Origin: Oscillospiraceae bacterium
Lineage (GTDB): Bacteria > Bacillota > Clostridia > Oscillospirales > Ruminococcaceae
Assembly: GCA_900768995.1 (NCBI GenBank)
Contig: CAAGEZ010000014.1
Span: 12,198 to 76,197 of the forward strand
Direction of reading: 5' to 3'
Length of the DNA stretch: 64,000 nucleotides
This document shows, one piece after another, positions 1 through 8,269 of this stretch. The stretch's first letter is position 1, and each line of letters opens with the position of its first letter. Below the pieces are notes generated by a model. That model was not told where the DNA came from and ran no database searches. It saw only the letters and a program-made list of their open reading frames with translations. A program made the translations under genes and the position numbers.

Positions 1-180
1 GCCCTCTCTTGTGATGACGGAGCTTCCCGTCATTTCAAAGACCTTGAGGACTCTGTAGGTGTCCTCCTTTGTGAGTATAACGCCTGCGGCAACTGCTCCC
101 GAAATCACGAAAGCGGCACTGCACGCTATGATTATCTTGACTTTAAGTGACATTGCGGCAATAAAGGTTTTTACGCTCAT
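1..180 (-). CDS. FecR-like membrane protein, N-terminal fragment (runs off window)
   Basis: Only the first 60 codons are in the window. A GGAGG ribosome binding site lies about 9 bases before the ATG at 180. Residues about 15-37 form one transmembrane helix, giving a short cytoplasmic N-terminus and an exported remainder. After the helix comes RVLKVFEMTGSSVITREG, which resembles the start of a FecR domain (the family usually opens with a beta-rich segment ending in an R-x-G turn). FecR proteins act as periplasmic or extracytoplasmic signal partners and are often encoded beside CHASE2-containing cyclases, as here. Its transcript carries a c-di-GMP riboswitch. Family assignment is moderate because most of the protein is missing. 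Confidence 0.55.
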   Translation of the reverse strand, partial: MSVKTFIAAMSLKVKIIIACSAAFVISGAVAAGVILTKEDTYRVLKVFEMTGSSVITREG

Positions 181-215
181 AAAATGATCGCCTCCTGTTT
201 TCTGCTTTATCGCAG

Positions 216-254
216 TAAAAAATAAAAAGGAGCATACAGCCTGACAGCACTCCT
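216..254 (-). terminator. Riboswitch expression-platform terminator
   Basis: On the minus strand a GGAGTG / TGCTCC-type hairpin (229-254) is followed by a T-rich tract. It sits between the GEMM aptamer and the FecR-like start codon, so it is the likely attenuation switch. Confidence 0.7.
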
Positions 255-271
255 CGGGCAACGCCCTACAA

Positions 272-357
272 ATGCAGCCCGACCGCCATACTCCCTGAAT
301 GTTCCAAAAGCTTAGGCTCGTGCTTTGCGACGCCGATTTTCATCGGCTTTGCCTTTT
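272..357 (-). ncRNA. GEMM-I cyclic-di-GMP riboswitch
   Basis: Read on the minus strand, the element has the conserved GEMM-I blocks in order: GGCAAAGCC, a GAAA tetraloop closing the first stem, GTCGCAAAGC, GAGCCTAAG, and the 3' stem TATGGCGGTCGGGCTGC. It starts about 8 bases after a predicted promoter, is followed by a terminator, and leads into the FecR-like gene. Family knowledge: GEMM-I binds c-di-GMP (a subclass prefers cGAMP). I cannot tell the subclass from sight. A diguanylate cyclase gene lies 3 kb away. Confidence 0.85.
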
Positions 358-371
358 AATTTGTTAATAGT

Positions 372-400
372 ATAATACCATATTATGCTAAAAAAAGCAA
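372..400 (-). promoter_or_regulatory. Promoter of riboswitch/FecR-like transcript
   Basis: On the minus strand TTGCTT, 17-base spacer, TATTAT. It gives the FecR-like gene its own start separate from the upstream cyclase genes. Confidence 0.6.
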
Positions 401-504
401 TAGGTTAATTTGTTTTTTGTAATATGTTCTAAAAATAAATGAAATATCGGCAGATGCAACAGCACACTGTACAACAATTAACGGTATATTTACATCTATA
501 AGAC

Positions 505-1281
505 TTACAAGATACCAAGCTGTCTCAGAAATTCCGCTGAGCGGCGCTGATTTTCAAGTGATGAAGTCTCGATAAGCACCGTTTTTACATCACCGAAACA
601 GGTCTCAAAATGATACTTGAAGCGCTCCCAGTTTATCAGACCGTCCCCTGCCGCAAGGTGGAGATCGTTTTTCAGGTCATTGTCATTTATGTGCATATGC
701 TTCACATATGGCGCAAGAGTTGTCACCCAGTTTTCGATGTCCGAGCCGTATATAACAGCGTGGGCATAATCAAAGCACACCCCGAAATTTGCCTTGTCCG
801 AAAGCCGTTCTGCCATTCCTGCCAGCATATCGGGCGATGTGTCAAACATATTCTCCATATAAATTTCAAGGTCGGGATATTCGTCAAGAATGCTCCGCCA
901 AAATTTTTCGTTGCAGTCAAACCAGTTCCTGATGTATGACTCGGCGGTAAGGTCCGGGTTGTGATTTGTGTGGAAAACCACGCCCTTTGCCCCGATTTTT
1001 CGGGCAATATCAAGGCTCTGCCTTACTCTGAGCTCGGATATCTCACGTATCTTTTTATCATAGCTGAAAATGAGCACATCAAAAAATGCTCCGTGCATTG
1101 TGCAGATATCGGGAACGCCTGCCGACTTGTAGCGGCTTATGATATCCTCTGTAAGGGCGGCATCGTCCATAACATCGGGGAGAAAAAAGTCGTTGTACTC
1201 AAAGCCGAAGCCGTATTCCGAAGCAAGCTCAAGGCTCCTGTCAATACTTTTTATCTGCGGTATTATCAGAAATCTGCTCAT
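505..1281 (-). CDS. TIM-barrel sugar phosphate isomerase/epimerase-like protein
   Basis: 258 aa, the usual length of the AP-endonuclease-2 / xylose-isomerase-like TIM barrel family. Likely metal ligands follow the family order: H63 in TMHG, H104/H107 in HTNHN, E143 in MEN, D171/H174 in FDYAHA, H196/H198 in HMHIN, H208 and E238 in IETS. Such proteins isomerise or epimerise sugars or related polyols, or act as endonuclease IV relatives; the substrate cannot be read here. Its ATG overlaps the stop of the cyclase gene upstream (ATGA), so the two are translationally coupled. No clear terminator follows before the riboswitch promoter. Confidence 0.8.
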   Translation of the reverse strand: MSRFLIIPQIKSIDRSLELASEYGFGFEYNDFFLPDVMDDAALTEDIISRYKSAGVPDICTMHGAFFDVLIFSYDKKIREISELRVRQSLDIARKIGAKGVVFHTNHNPDLTAESYIRNWFDCNEKFWRSILDEYPDLEIYMENMFDTSPDMLAGMAERLSDKANFGVCFDYAHAVIYGSDIENWVTTLAPYVKHMHINDNDLKNDLHLAAGDGLINWERFKYHFETCFGDVKTVLIETSSLENQRRSAEFLRQLGIL

Positions 1282-3089
1282 TGTACAAGCTCCTTTTCCT
1301 CATCGGTATTCTCTTCATTCAGCCCTGTAAGGGAATACACAAAAACGCCCTTTGATTTGCCTTTCAGCGGTATTTCGCCGATAGGCTCAACGGTTATCCT
1401 GTCCTTTACCTGCTCATAAACGCTCTCGCTTATGAGCACCTGCCCACGCTTGGCATTGGATTCAAGGCGGGCGGCGGTGTTTACAGTGTCACCGATGGCG
1501 GTGTAGTCCATTCTGAAATCGCAGCCGATATTTCCCACGACCGCAGGGCCGCAGTTTACGCCTACGCCGAAGCTTACGGATTTGCCGTAGCGCTCCATAA
1601 ACTTGCTCTCAATGGCGTTTCCGCCGCTTACGATGTCCCAGGCGGTCTTGACGGCTCTGTAAACATAGTCGTCAAGGTCAAAGGGGGCGTTGAAAACTGC
1701 CATTGTTGCGTCACCGATGAATTTGTCGAGAGTGCCGCCGTTGGCAAAAATGGAGTTGGTAGTGAGGTTCAGATAGCTGTTGAGGATATCCACCACCTGC
1801 TCAGGCTCAAGGCTTTCCGACATAGGCGTGAAGCCTCTGATGTCAACGAAAAGCACCGCAATGTCACGGTTTTCGCCGCCAAGCTTAATGTGATAATTAC
1901 CGCTTTTGGCGATTTCCTCAACCACCTGCGGGGCAACATATTTCTTGAATGCAGCGGTTATCTTCCGCTTTTCGGCAGCCTGCTCGGCGTACTTTCTCAT
2001 AAGGTTCAGCAGATAATACGCCACGGAGCAGAGGGGAGCGTAGAGGATAGGAAATGCCGTACCTGCGCTGTTTAAAGCAATGCACCCTCCCACACAGCCC
2101 ACCGCAATTATAATGACGGCAGGGGTGGAGAATTTCAGCTTCATCTTCCTTGACACGATATACGCACAGCAGGCAATCACCGCCGCAGAAAGGGCTGAAA
2201 CGGCTCTCGGTGCGGGAACGGGGCATTTGCCGTCAAGGAGCCCCTGAACGATGTTTGCGTGAATTTCCACACCGTACATCTGATCGGCGCTGTTGGGGAC
2301 GGAAAACTGATCCTGAAGCCCCGAAGCATATGCGCCTATGAGCACTATGCAGTCGGAAAAAATACGTGGGTCGGCAGTGCCGTCAAGGACGCTGCTAAGG
2401 GAAATGTGCTCATAATCAAAGGGTCTGCCCGCATAATTTATCCACATTCGGTTGTTGGAGTCAAGAGCGGGGATATTTTCTGAGATGCCCAGAAATTCGC
2501 AGTATTTTGAGTATATAGTCGCCGCAAAGCTTTTGTAGGTCACGCCCTCAAAATCCTCGGAAAGGAAAGCCGAGCGGACGATGCCGTCCTCATCGGAGGA
2601 GGCGTTTACAAAGCCCGTGGCGGTGCAGCCGGCGATAATGGGCTGTTCTATGGAATCAATGTTGAAATGGTCGATGTATGGCTTGCCCTTTTCGTCGGTC
2701 TTGTAGGCGGTGGTGTAGTTTATGTACGAGCCGGAAATGACCTTGCCGCTTTTTTCGCAGGCGGCTTTCAGAGCCTCGTCGCCCTCACTGTCCATATCAC
2801 CGAACACCATTATATCCATTGCGATTACGGCAGGGTGATCGCCAAGCTTTTCGATAACGTCGGCATAAACGCTTCTCGACCAGGTGCCGAAAGGACCTAT
2901 CTCCTGCAGGGTCTTATCGTCAATTGCGATTATTTTTATTTTGTTGTTGATGCCCCTCGGCTGCTGATACGCCTTGTCACGGAGCAGACTGTCGAAAGAG
3001 TAGAAAACGTCGTAGAATGACAGTAAAAATGCAAGTGCAAATGCGATAAGTGCTTCAAAAAAAATGACTGTACCCGATTTTTTGCCCAT
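1278..3089 (-). CDS. CHASE2-domain class III adenylate/guanylate cyclase
   Basis: About 603 aa. I start at the ATG at 3089, which has a GGGGGACGG site just upstream; a TTG six codons earlier is less likely. Order: N-terminal transmembrane helix, extracytoplasmic CHASE2 sensor (about 30-270), three further helices (about 290-365), then a cytoplasmic cyclase domain (about 400-580). The catalytic core shows VLFVDIRGFT (metal Asp), GGTLDKFIGDATM (base-recognising Lys, second metal Asp) and YTAIGDTVNTAARLES (transition-state Asn and Arg), so it should be active; the Lys/Thr pair favours ATP and cAMP. CHASE2 cyclases are commonly encoded with FecR-type partners, consistent with the FecR-like gene downstream. 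The signal is unknown. Confidence 0.9.
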   Translation of the reverse strand: MGKKSGTVIFFEALIAFALAFLLSFYDVFYSFDSLLRDKAYQQPRGINNKIKIIAIDDKTLQEIGPFGTWSRSVYADVIEKLGDHPAVIAMDIMVFGDMDSEGDEALKAACEKSGKVISGSYINYTTAYKTDEKGKPYIDHFNIDSIEQPIIAGCTATGFVNASSDEDGIVRSAFLSEDFEGVTYKSFAATIYSKYCEFLGISENIPALDSNNRMWINYAGRPFDYEHISLSSVLDGTADPRIFSDCIVLIGAYASGLQDQFSVPNSADQMYGVEIHANIVQGLLDGKCPVPAPRAVSALSAAVIACCAYIVSRKMKLKFSTPAVIIIAVGCVGGCIALNSAGTAFPILYAPLCSVAYYLLNLMRKYAEQAAEKRKITAAFKKYVAPQVVEEIAKSGNYHIKLGGENRDIAVLFVDIRGFTPMSESLEPEQVVDILNSYLNLTTNSIFANGGTLDKFIGDATMAVFNAPFDLDDYVYRAVKTAWDIVSGGNAIESKFMERYGKSVSFGVGVNCGPAVVGNIGCDFRMDYTAIGDTVNTAARLESNAKRGQVLISESVYEQVKDRITVEPIGEIPLKGKSKGVFVYSLTGLNEENTDEEKELVQ

Positions 3090-3118
3090 TATCCGTCCCC
3101 CGTTCAATATTTTATACT

Positions 3119-3147
3119 ATTATAACATACATTTGATAATTTGTCAC
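3119..3147 (-). promoter_or_regulatory. Promoter of cyclase operon
   Basis: Minus strand GTGACA, 17-base spacer, TATAAT, about 30 bases before the cyclase ATG. Divergent from the diguanylate cyclase promoter. Confidence 0.65.
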
Positions 3148-3182
3148 TATTATTTTAAAAAAATATTTTTTGCGATTTTCTA

Positions 3183-3211
3183 TTTACAAAGCTAAAATAA
3201 TGTGGTATAAT
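3183..3211 (+). promoter_or_regulatory. Promoter of diguanylate cyclase gene
   Basis: TTTACA, 17-base spacer, TATAAT, followed by an AT-rich leader of about 70 bases. Confidence 0.65.
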
Positions 3212-3289
3212 ATTTGCAATATACTTTTAATATAATATGGAACAAAATTGCAAATTAAATCAAAAATTTCGGAAAGGATTGTTGAAGAT

Positions 3290-4321
3290 ATGGGAAGCAG
3301 TGTTTCTTCCGACGCTTTACTTGAACAGATATTCAGCATCACTCAGGATCTTTACAGGGAAATGTCCAAGACCGATGATGACGCAGAAAACGATCACAAT
3401 ACCATTTACCGCCTGCTGACAGACCTTGGCAGAAGCCTTGTAAATGCCGACAGGGCAAGCTTCTGGAAGTGGGATAAGCGAAATCATTCCCTGTGGACAA
3501 CAGCGGCTGTGGGAGCGGGCAGGATAACCATTCCCGAGGGCACGGGACTTGTGGGCAAGGCACTTGCGGAAAAGCGTGCAATTGTTACCAATGACCCTTA
3601 CAACGACCCCGACTTCAATTCCGACGTTGACAAAAAGACAGGCTATGTCACAAGGTCTATCCTTGTTATGCCCATATCCGACTGCAAGGGCGAATTTATC
3701 GGCGCATATCAGGCGATAAACAAGCTTGACGGCAATGGCTTTGACCTTAAAGAGGACGTAAAAAGGCTGTCTCTTGCGGCATTCATCTGCGGCATCACCC
3801 TTGAATCCGACAGCTTCCTTGACGATTCCCGTCACGACAGGCTCACAGAGCTTAAAAACCGTATGGGCTTCTACAGCGATTACAGCAAAATTTACGAAAA
3901 GATACTTACAGACAGCACCTGCGTCCGCAACGTTTCAATGTTCATCTGCGACATCGACTTTTTCAAAAAGGTAAACGATACATACGGTCATAATGCAGGA
4001 GATGCGGTGCTCCGCCACGTTGCCGAGAATTTCCGCATAAATTCCCGTATCTGCGACGGCGTTTACAGATGGGGCGGCGAGGAATTTATAGTAGTCCTCC
4101 CCGATACCGACGAGGAGCAGGCGGCAGAGGCAGCCGAGCGTCTGAGACTTTGCATAATGAACTCTGTCTGTCATTTTGAGGATCTTGACATCAAGGTAAC
4201 TATGAGCTTCGGCGTTACGGGCATAGACCCCGCAAAATCCATCGAGGACAACATCAAGGTCGCTGACGAAAAGCTTTACAGAGCCAAGGAAACAGGACGA
4301 AACCGTGTTATACTTTACTGA
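3290..4321 (+). CDS. GAF-GGDEF diguanylate cyclase
   Basis: 343 aa from the ATG at 3290 (GGAAAGGA upstream); an in-frame TTG 14 codons earlier lacks a good site. Residues about 30-175 form a GAF sensor domain; 185-343 form the GGDEF domain, opening with RLTELKNRMGF. The active-site signature is GGEEF at 262-266 and an allosteric I-site RICD lies exactly five residues before it, so the enzyme should make c-di-GMP from two GTP and be product-inhibited. There are no membrane segments, so it senses a cytosolic cue. Downstream on the same strand lie the CobU-like and PilT genes with short spacers (21 and 15 bases), suggesting one transcript and a link between c-di-GMP and pilus function. Confidence 0.93.
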   Translation: MGSSVSSDALLEQIFSITQDLYREMSKTDDDAENDHNTIYRLLTDLGRSLVNADRASFWKWDKRNHSLWTTAAVGAGRITIPEGTGLVGKALAEKRAIVTNDPYNDPDFNSDVDKKTGYVTRSILVMPISDCKGEFIGAYQAINKLDGNGFDLKEDVKRLSLAAFICGITLESDSFLDDSRHDRLTELKNRMGFYSDYSKIYEKILTDSTCVRNVSMFICDIDFFKKVNDTYGHNAGDAVLRHVAENFRINSRICDGVYRWGGEEFIVVLPDTDEEQAAEAAERLRLCIMNSVCHFEDLDIKVTMSFGVTGIDPAKSIEDNIKVADEKLYRAKETGRNRVILY

Positions 4322-4342
4322 TACCGAAAGGAACGATAGAAA

Positions 4343-4888
4343 ATGTCAAAAACTATTCTTGTAACAGGCGGCGCAGCAAGCGGAAAATCCAGATGGGCAG
4401 TGTCATATCTTGCGGCCTGCGACTATGTGCTTTATCTTGCGGTTGCTGATGAGGTGGACCACGACACTATGGGACGCATCAAGTACGGAAACAAGCAGAA
4501 TTTTGTTGAGTGGGACATAAAGACCGGTGCTGTGAAGTCTCCCACTGAATATATCACCGACCACAAGTTCATTATTTTTGATAATCTTGCGGCATATACT
4601 TCAAAGGTAATGAAAGAAATGTGCCCCGAGCTTTCAAAAATCGACGAGCAGACCAAAAAGGATATCGAAAAGAGAATTATTGCCGATGTTACCGATATGT
4701 ATGATAAAATTATGGTGATAGACGGCACTATGATAACTGTAACTCTTGAAACAGGCTTCTCCGTAACTCCCGAAAATCACGATCAGGCTGTTTTCAGAGA
4801 AATTCTCGGAAACGTTAATCAGCGTATCGCAAATATGTCCAACGAAGTTTATCTTTCCGCCAGCGGAATACAGTTCAAGATAAAGTAA
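4343..4888 (+). CDS. CobU-like P-loop protein lacking the GMP-accepting His
   Basis: 181 aa, the length of CobU (adenosylcobinamide kinase/guanylyltransferase). The fold match is clear at both ends: P-loop GGAASGKSRWA near the start and GFSVTPENHDQAVFREILGNVNQRI close to the C-terminus, a typical CobU ending. The middle is divergent. The family motif R-x-x-x-H-x-x-x-R-P holds the His that becomes guanylylated; here the matching stretch reads RIKYGNKQNF with no His, and the DC motif is DN. It probably binds a nucleotide but is unlikely to be a full guanylyltransferase. No other cobalamin gene is nearby. It sits between a diguanylate cyclase and pilT, so a role in that system is possible but unproven. 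Confidence 0.7.
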   Translation: MSKTILVTGGAASGKSRWAVSYLAACDYVLYLAVADEVDHDTMGRIKYGNKQNFVEWDIKTGAVKSPTEYITDHKFIIFDNLAAYTSKVMKEMCPELSKIDEQTKKDIEKRIIADVTDMYDKIMVIDGTMITVTLETGFSVTPENHDQAVFREILGNVNQRIANMSNEVYLSASGIQFKIK

Positions 4889-4903
4889 GAGAGGGGAAAA
4901 TTT

Positions 4904-5965
4904 ATGACATTTGAAGAATTTATTATGGAAGCAAGGGAGCTTGGGGCTTCCGATATCCACCTTACAGTTGGCGCACCCACAGTTGTCCGCATAAACGGCG
5001 AGCTGAAAAAGTTCAAGGAGCTTTCCGATGTTGTTGTAAACCGCACTATCCTTTCCATACTCAGCGCTGAGCAGGAGCAGCTCCTTACCACAGGCAAGGA
5101 CATTGATTTCAGCTTCCAGCTCGATAACGGCGCAAGACAGCGTGTGAACGTGTTCAGACAGAGCGGCAGACTTGCCTGCTGTATCAGACTTTTAAATGAT
5201 AAGATTCCCACTCTCGAGGACCTGAAAATGCCCTCAGTGCTCACCGAGCTTGCAGAGAAAAAGAGAGGACTTATCCTTGTTACAGGTCCCACAGGCTCCG
5301 GTAAATCCACAACACTTTCCGCAATGGTGGATTACATCAACAGAAACCGTGCCTGCCACATCATCACCATCGAAGACCCTGTTGAGTACAGATATGTTCC
5401 CGACAAGGCTACCATTCATCAGCGTGAGATAGGCAGAGATGTCGGTTCATTCAGCGATGCCCTCAGAAGCGCCCTCCGTGAGGACCCCGATGTTATCCTC
5501 GTTGGCGAAATGAGAGACTATGAGACCATTTCCCTTGCAATGACTGCCGCAGAAACAGGACATCTTGTCCTTGCCACACTTCACACATCAGGCGCTGCCC
5601 AGACCATTGACCGTATCATTGATGCCTGCCCTCCCCACGCACAGGAGCAGGTAAGAGCACAGCTTGCAAATATGCTTCAGGGCGTTATTTCCCAGACACT
5701 TCTTCCCACAGCTGACGGCAGGGGACGTGCTGCGGCTCTTGAGATTCTCATCGGCACAGACGCTGTAAGAAGCCAGATAAGAGCCAACAAGATACCTCAG
5801 ATCGAGTCCACTATGCAGGCTGGCGCACGTCAGGGAATGTGCACTCTTCAGGATCATCTTGCAAGACTTTACAAGAGAAGCATCATTTCCTACGAGACTG
5901 CAATGGAGTATGCTCCCGACAAGGCTGAAATGGAAAAGGCTCTGAATATGACCGCAGGATTCTGA
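4904..5965 (+). CDS. pilT: Type IV pilus retraction ATPase PilT
   Basis: 353 aa, the normal PilT length. N-terminal PAS-like domain (about 1-100) with ASDIHLTVGAPTVVRINGEL, then the RecA-like ATPase core: Walker A GPTGSGKS at 128-135, Asp box around IEDPVEY, Walker B region DPDVILVGEMRD near 194-204, His box ATLHTSGA. Family role: a cytoplasmic hexamer that depolymerises pili, giving twitching motility and tension on surface adhesion. GAGAGGGG precedes the ATG. In ruminococci type IV pili are implicated in cellulose binding. Other pilus genes are not in this window; a terminator follows. Confidence 0.95.
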   Translation: MTFEEFIMEARELGASDIHLTVGAPTVVRINGELKKFKELSDVVVNRTILSILSAEQEQLLTTGKDIDFSFQLDNGARQRVNVFRQSGRLACCIRLLNDKIPTLEDLKMPSVLTELAEKKRGLILVTGPTGSGKSTTLSAMVDYINRNRACHIITIEDPVEYRYVPDKATIHQREIGRDVGSFSDALRSALREDPDVILVGEMRDYETISLAMTAAETGHLVLATLHTSGAAQTIDRIIDACPPHAQEQVRAQLANMLQGVISQTLLPTADGRGRAAALEILIGTDAVRSQIRANKIPQIESTMQAGARQGMCTLQDHLARLYKRSIISYETAMEYAPDKAEMEKALNMTAGF

Positions 5966-5978
5966 TATAGATATGATA

Positions 5979-6016
5979 TCAATGCCTTTCTCACAGACGG
6001 AGAAAGGCATTTTTTC
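5979..6016 (+). terminator. Terminator after pilT
   Basis: AATGCCTTTCTC stem with a 7-base loop and its complement, followed by TTTTTTC. Confidence 0.88.
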
Positions 6017-6026
6017 TGAAAGGTAA

Positions 6027-7349
6027 TTGATATTGAAAAATATACTTAAATGCATCGGCGCATTTTTTATTACAATAGCGGCGTTATGGGTGCTCCTTGT
6101 CCTTACCTCCCTTATACCGAACGGGAAAATAAGGACGAATATGTTCGGGAGTGCCGAGCAATATAACGGTGCTGCCCCCTTTTATCAGAGTGCAGGACGA
6201 AACACCGTCACGGATAATTATGCCGATGTGATACTTCTTAATGTGCTCTGGAACATCAAAAGTGACGATGCTTTTGTGTCCTCACTTGACACGAAATATT
6301 ATGACGGAGATGACGGGGTGACGGACAGAGGAGAAAACTACGGGCTTTTTTCCGCAGTTTTTGAGGACACCCCTCCCAACACCGATTATTCCCGATACTG
6401 GCACGGTTCGGTCATTTTTATCCGTCCGATTATGCTTTTGGGGGACGTAGGGGTGGTAAAGCTTGCTGGCATTATTTTTGCCCTGCTTTTTCTCATCATC
6501 GACTGCATTATGCTCATAAAAAGGCGGCAGAGCTTTGCAGCGGCGGCACTTGTGATATCATTTTTGGCGGTGCAGATGTACAATATCCGTCTTTCACTGG
6601 AATATATGCCCACCGTGCTCATATGTCTCGGAATGCTGCCATTTTTTGTGAGCCTTGAAAAAAAGGGAGATTTGACACTTTCGGTGCTCTCGGTCATATG
6701 CGGAACAATGACCGCATTTTTTGATTTTCTCACCACTGAAACGCTGACCATACTCATTCCCATTATCATAATTATGATGATTAGGAAAAATGAGGGACGG
6801 TTTGAGGGCTTCAAAAGTGAGCTTGCAACATCGGCAAAATGCGGTGTTTCGTGGGGGTGCGCATATCTTTGCACATTCCTTGTAAAATGGACTGCCGCAA
6901 GCATTGTGACGGGTGAAAACAAGTTCATTGCCGCAATTTTCTCCGCAGAGGTGAGAGTTAACGGCGAAGCGGAGGAGCTTTCACCTGTTATGCAGATAAT
7001 TCTTGCACCGCTTGCCAACATATCCGCAATGTTCGGGGGATATGAAAGGGTAAGCCCCGCAAATATCATCGCAGGACTTTTCATCACAGCCACACTTTCT
7101 GCGGGGATATTTTTCATATTCCGCAGGGGTGAAAAGGGCAGCGGCAAGGGCTTTGCCTGGCTTATGCTCGTACTCGGGTTTGTGCCGTATCTGCGGTATA
7201 TTGTGCTGAACAACCACTCGTATCTCCACGAGTTCTTTACATACCGTGCTCAGGCGGCATCGGTGCTGGCGCTTATGGGGGCAGTGTGGTTTTACACCTT
7301 CGGCGCACCCGTGCCTGAGAAAAAGGGGAGAAAGGTGCGGCGGAAATGA
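6027..7349 (+). CDS. Polytopic membrane protein of unknown function
   Basis: 440 aa with about ten hydrophobic helices: one at residues 8-30, then a large extracytoplasmic loop (about 32-145) rich in Asp, Tyr and Asn, then a run of helices to residue 425 and a basic tail KKGRKVRRK. Start is the TTG at 6027 after AAAGG (a second TTG two codons later is possible). The layout (first helix, large outer loop, many helices) resembles GT-C type lipid-linked glycosyltransferases or oligosaccharide handling proteins, but I recognise no signature. Its stop overlaps the start of a GT2 glycosyltransferase (ATGA), so the pair probably acts together in building or transferring a lipid-linked glycan. Confidence 0.7.
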   Translation: MILKNILKCIGAFFITIAALWVLLVLTSLIPNGKIRTNMFGSAEQYNGAAPFYQSAGRNTVTDNYADVILLNVLWNIKSDDAFVSSLDTKYYDGDDGVTDRGENYGLFSAVFEDTPPNTDYSRYWHGSVIFIRPIMLLGDVGVVKLAGIIFALLFLIIDCIMLIKRRQSFAAAALVISFLAVQMYNIRLSLEYMPTVLICLGMLPFFVSLEKKGDLTLSVLSVICGTMTAFFDFLTTETLTILIPIIIIMMIRKNEGRFEGFKSELATSAKCGVSWGCAYLCTFLVKWTAASIVTGENKFIAAIFSAEVRVNGEAEELSPVMQIILAPLANISAMFGGYERVSPANIIAGLFITATLSAGIFFIFRRGEKGSGKGFAWLMLVLGFVPYLRYIVLNNHSYLHEFFTYRAQAASVLALMGAVWFYTFGAPVPEKKGRKVRRK

Positions 7350-8026
7350 GCGTGGAATTTACGATTCTTATGCCCTGTCTTAACGAGGAGAAAACAATGG
7401 GGGAGTGCATCAGACAGGCAAGGCGTGGAGCAGAAAAACTGGGGCTTTCCTATGAGATTCTCATAGCCGACAACGGCAGCGATGACAATTCCCGTGAAAT
7501 TGCCGAAAAATGCGGTGCACGGGTGGTCGTTGTTCCCGAAAAAGGCTATGGAAGCGCACTTATCGGCGGCATAAAGGCGGCAAGGGGCAGATATGTAATT
7601 ATGGGCGACTGCGACCTGAGCTATGATTTTACAAACCTTGAGGGCTTTGTAAGCGGGCTGAGAGAGGGGACAGACCTTGTTATGGGAAACCGTTTTAAGG
7701 GAAATATTGAAAAGGGCGCAATGCCGTTTATGCACAGATATTTCGGTGTGCCCCTGCTTTCTTTTATGGGTCGGGTGAGGTTTCGGACCAATGTGGGGGA
7801 TTTTCACTGCGGCATAAGGGCATTTGACCGTGAAAAGGCGCTTGATCTCGGACTTTCCTGCACCGGAATGGAGTTTGCAACGGAGATCATAGGAAAATTT
7901 GCAATGTCGGGAGCGGTGATAAAGGAAATTCCCGCAGACCTCAGATGTGACGGACGAAACGGCAGATCACACCTCAGAAGTATCCGAGATGGATTCAGAC
8001 ATCTTTTTCTGATGATGAAACATTAA
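7346..8026 (+). CDS. Family 2 glycosyltransferase (polyprenyl-phosphate sugar transferase-like)
   Basis: 226 aa GT-A fold protein. Motifs in order: MPCLNEEKTMGECI (nucleotide site), ADNGSDDNS, the metal-binding DCD in MGDCDLSYDF, GNRFKG, and VGDFHCGIRAF near the acceptor site. This set is typical of dolichol/undecaprenyl-phosphate mannose or glucose synthase-like enzymes, which load one sugar on a lipid carrier. No C-terminal membrane helices, so it acts at the inner face of the membrane. It overlaps the membrane protein gene upstream, a likely partner that would use the lipid-linked sugar. The last base of its stop codon is the first base of a palindromic repeat element. Confidence 0.85.
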   Translation: MSVEFTILMPCLNEEKTMGECIRQARRGAEKLGLSYEILIADNGSDDNSREIAEKCGARVVVVPEKGYGSALIGGIKAARGRYVIMGDCDLSYDFTNLEGFVSGLREGTDLVMGNRFKGNIEKGAMPFMHRYFGVPLLSFMGRVRFRTNVGDFHCGIRAFDREKALDLGLSCTGMEFATEIIGKFAMSGAVIKEIPADLRCDGRNGRSHLRSIRDGFRHLFLMMKH

Positions 8027-8185
8027 TACTAATAACCAATTAACCTATAGACAAATCCTCGGCTGAAATAAGCCCATTCGTCGTCAATCTCTCTTGCCGG
8101 GCGCAAAGCCCGCCTGCGGTCGCTTTCCTAGACTGGGCTTATTTCATCTGTCGGCTTTATCTATAGAACAATTGGTTATTAGTAT
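8026..8185 (+). repeat. 160-bp MITE-like palindromic element, copy 1
   Basis: Begins ATACTAATAACCAATT and ends with the exact inverse AATTGGTTATTAGTAT. Inside are a second stem AAATAAGCCCA / TGGGCTTATTT and a small hairpin CGGGC / GCCCG. Copy 2 at 62928-63087 has the same length and differs at about 8 of 160 positions, 7 of them in loops. There is no ORF inside. The TA at each end fits a TA target duplication. Confidence 0.85.
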
Positions 8186-8269
8186 AAAAACGTACAAACA
8201 AACAAAACACTGAAAGTTTCGGTCAAGCTTTTTAAGGTGCTTTTATTATCCGTATATCTTTTGACAGTT

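Noticed and set aside
4343..4888. Active cobalamin biosynthesis enzyme
   Set aside because: Key His is missing and no other cob/cbi gene or cobalamin riboswitch was found near it.
8026..8185. Palindromic repeats as a possible CRISPR array
   Set aside because: Single units with terminal inverted repeats; no direct repeats with spacers and no cas genes anywhere.
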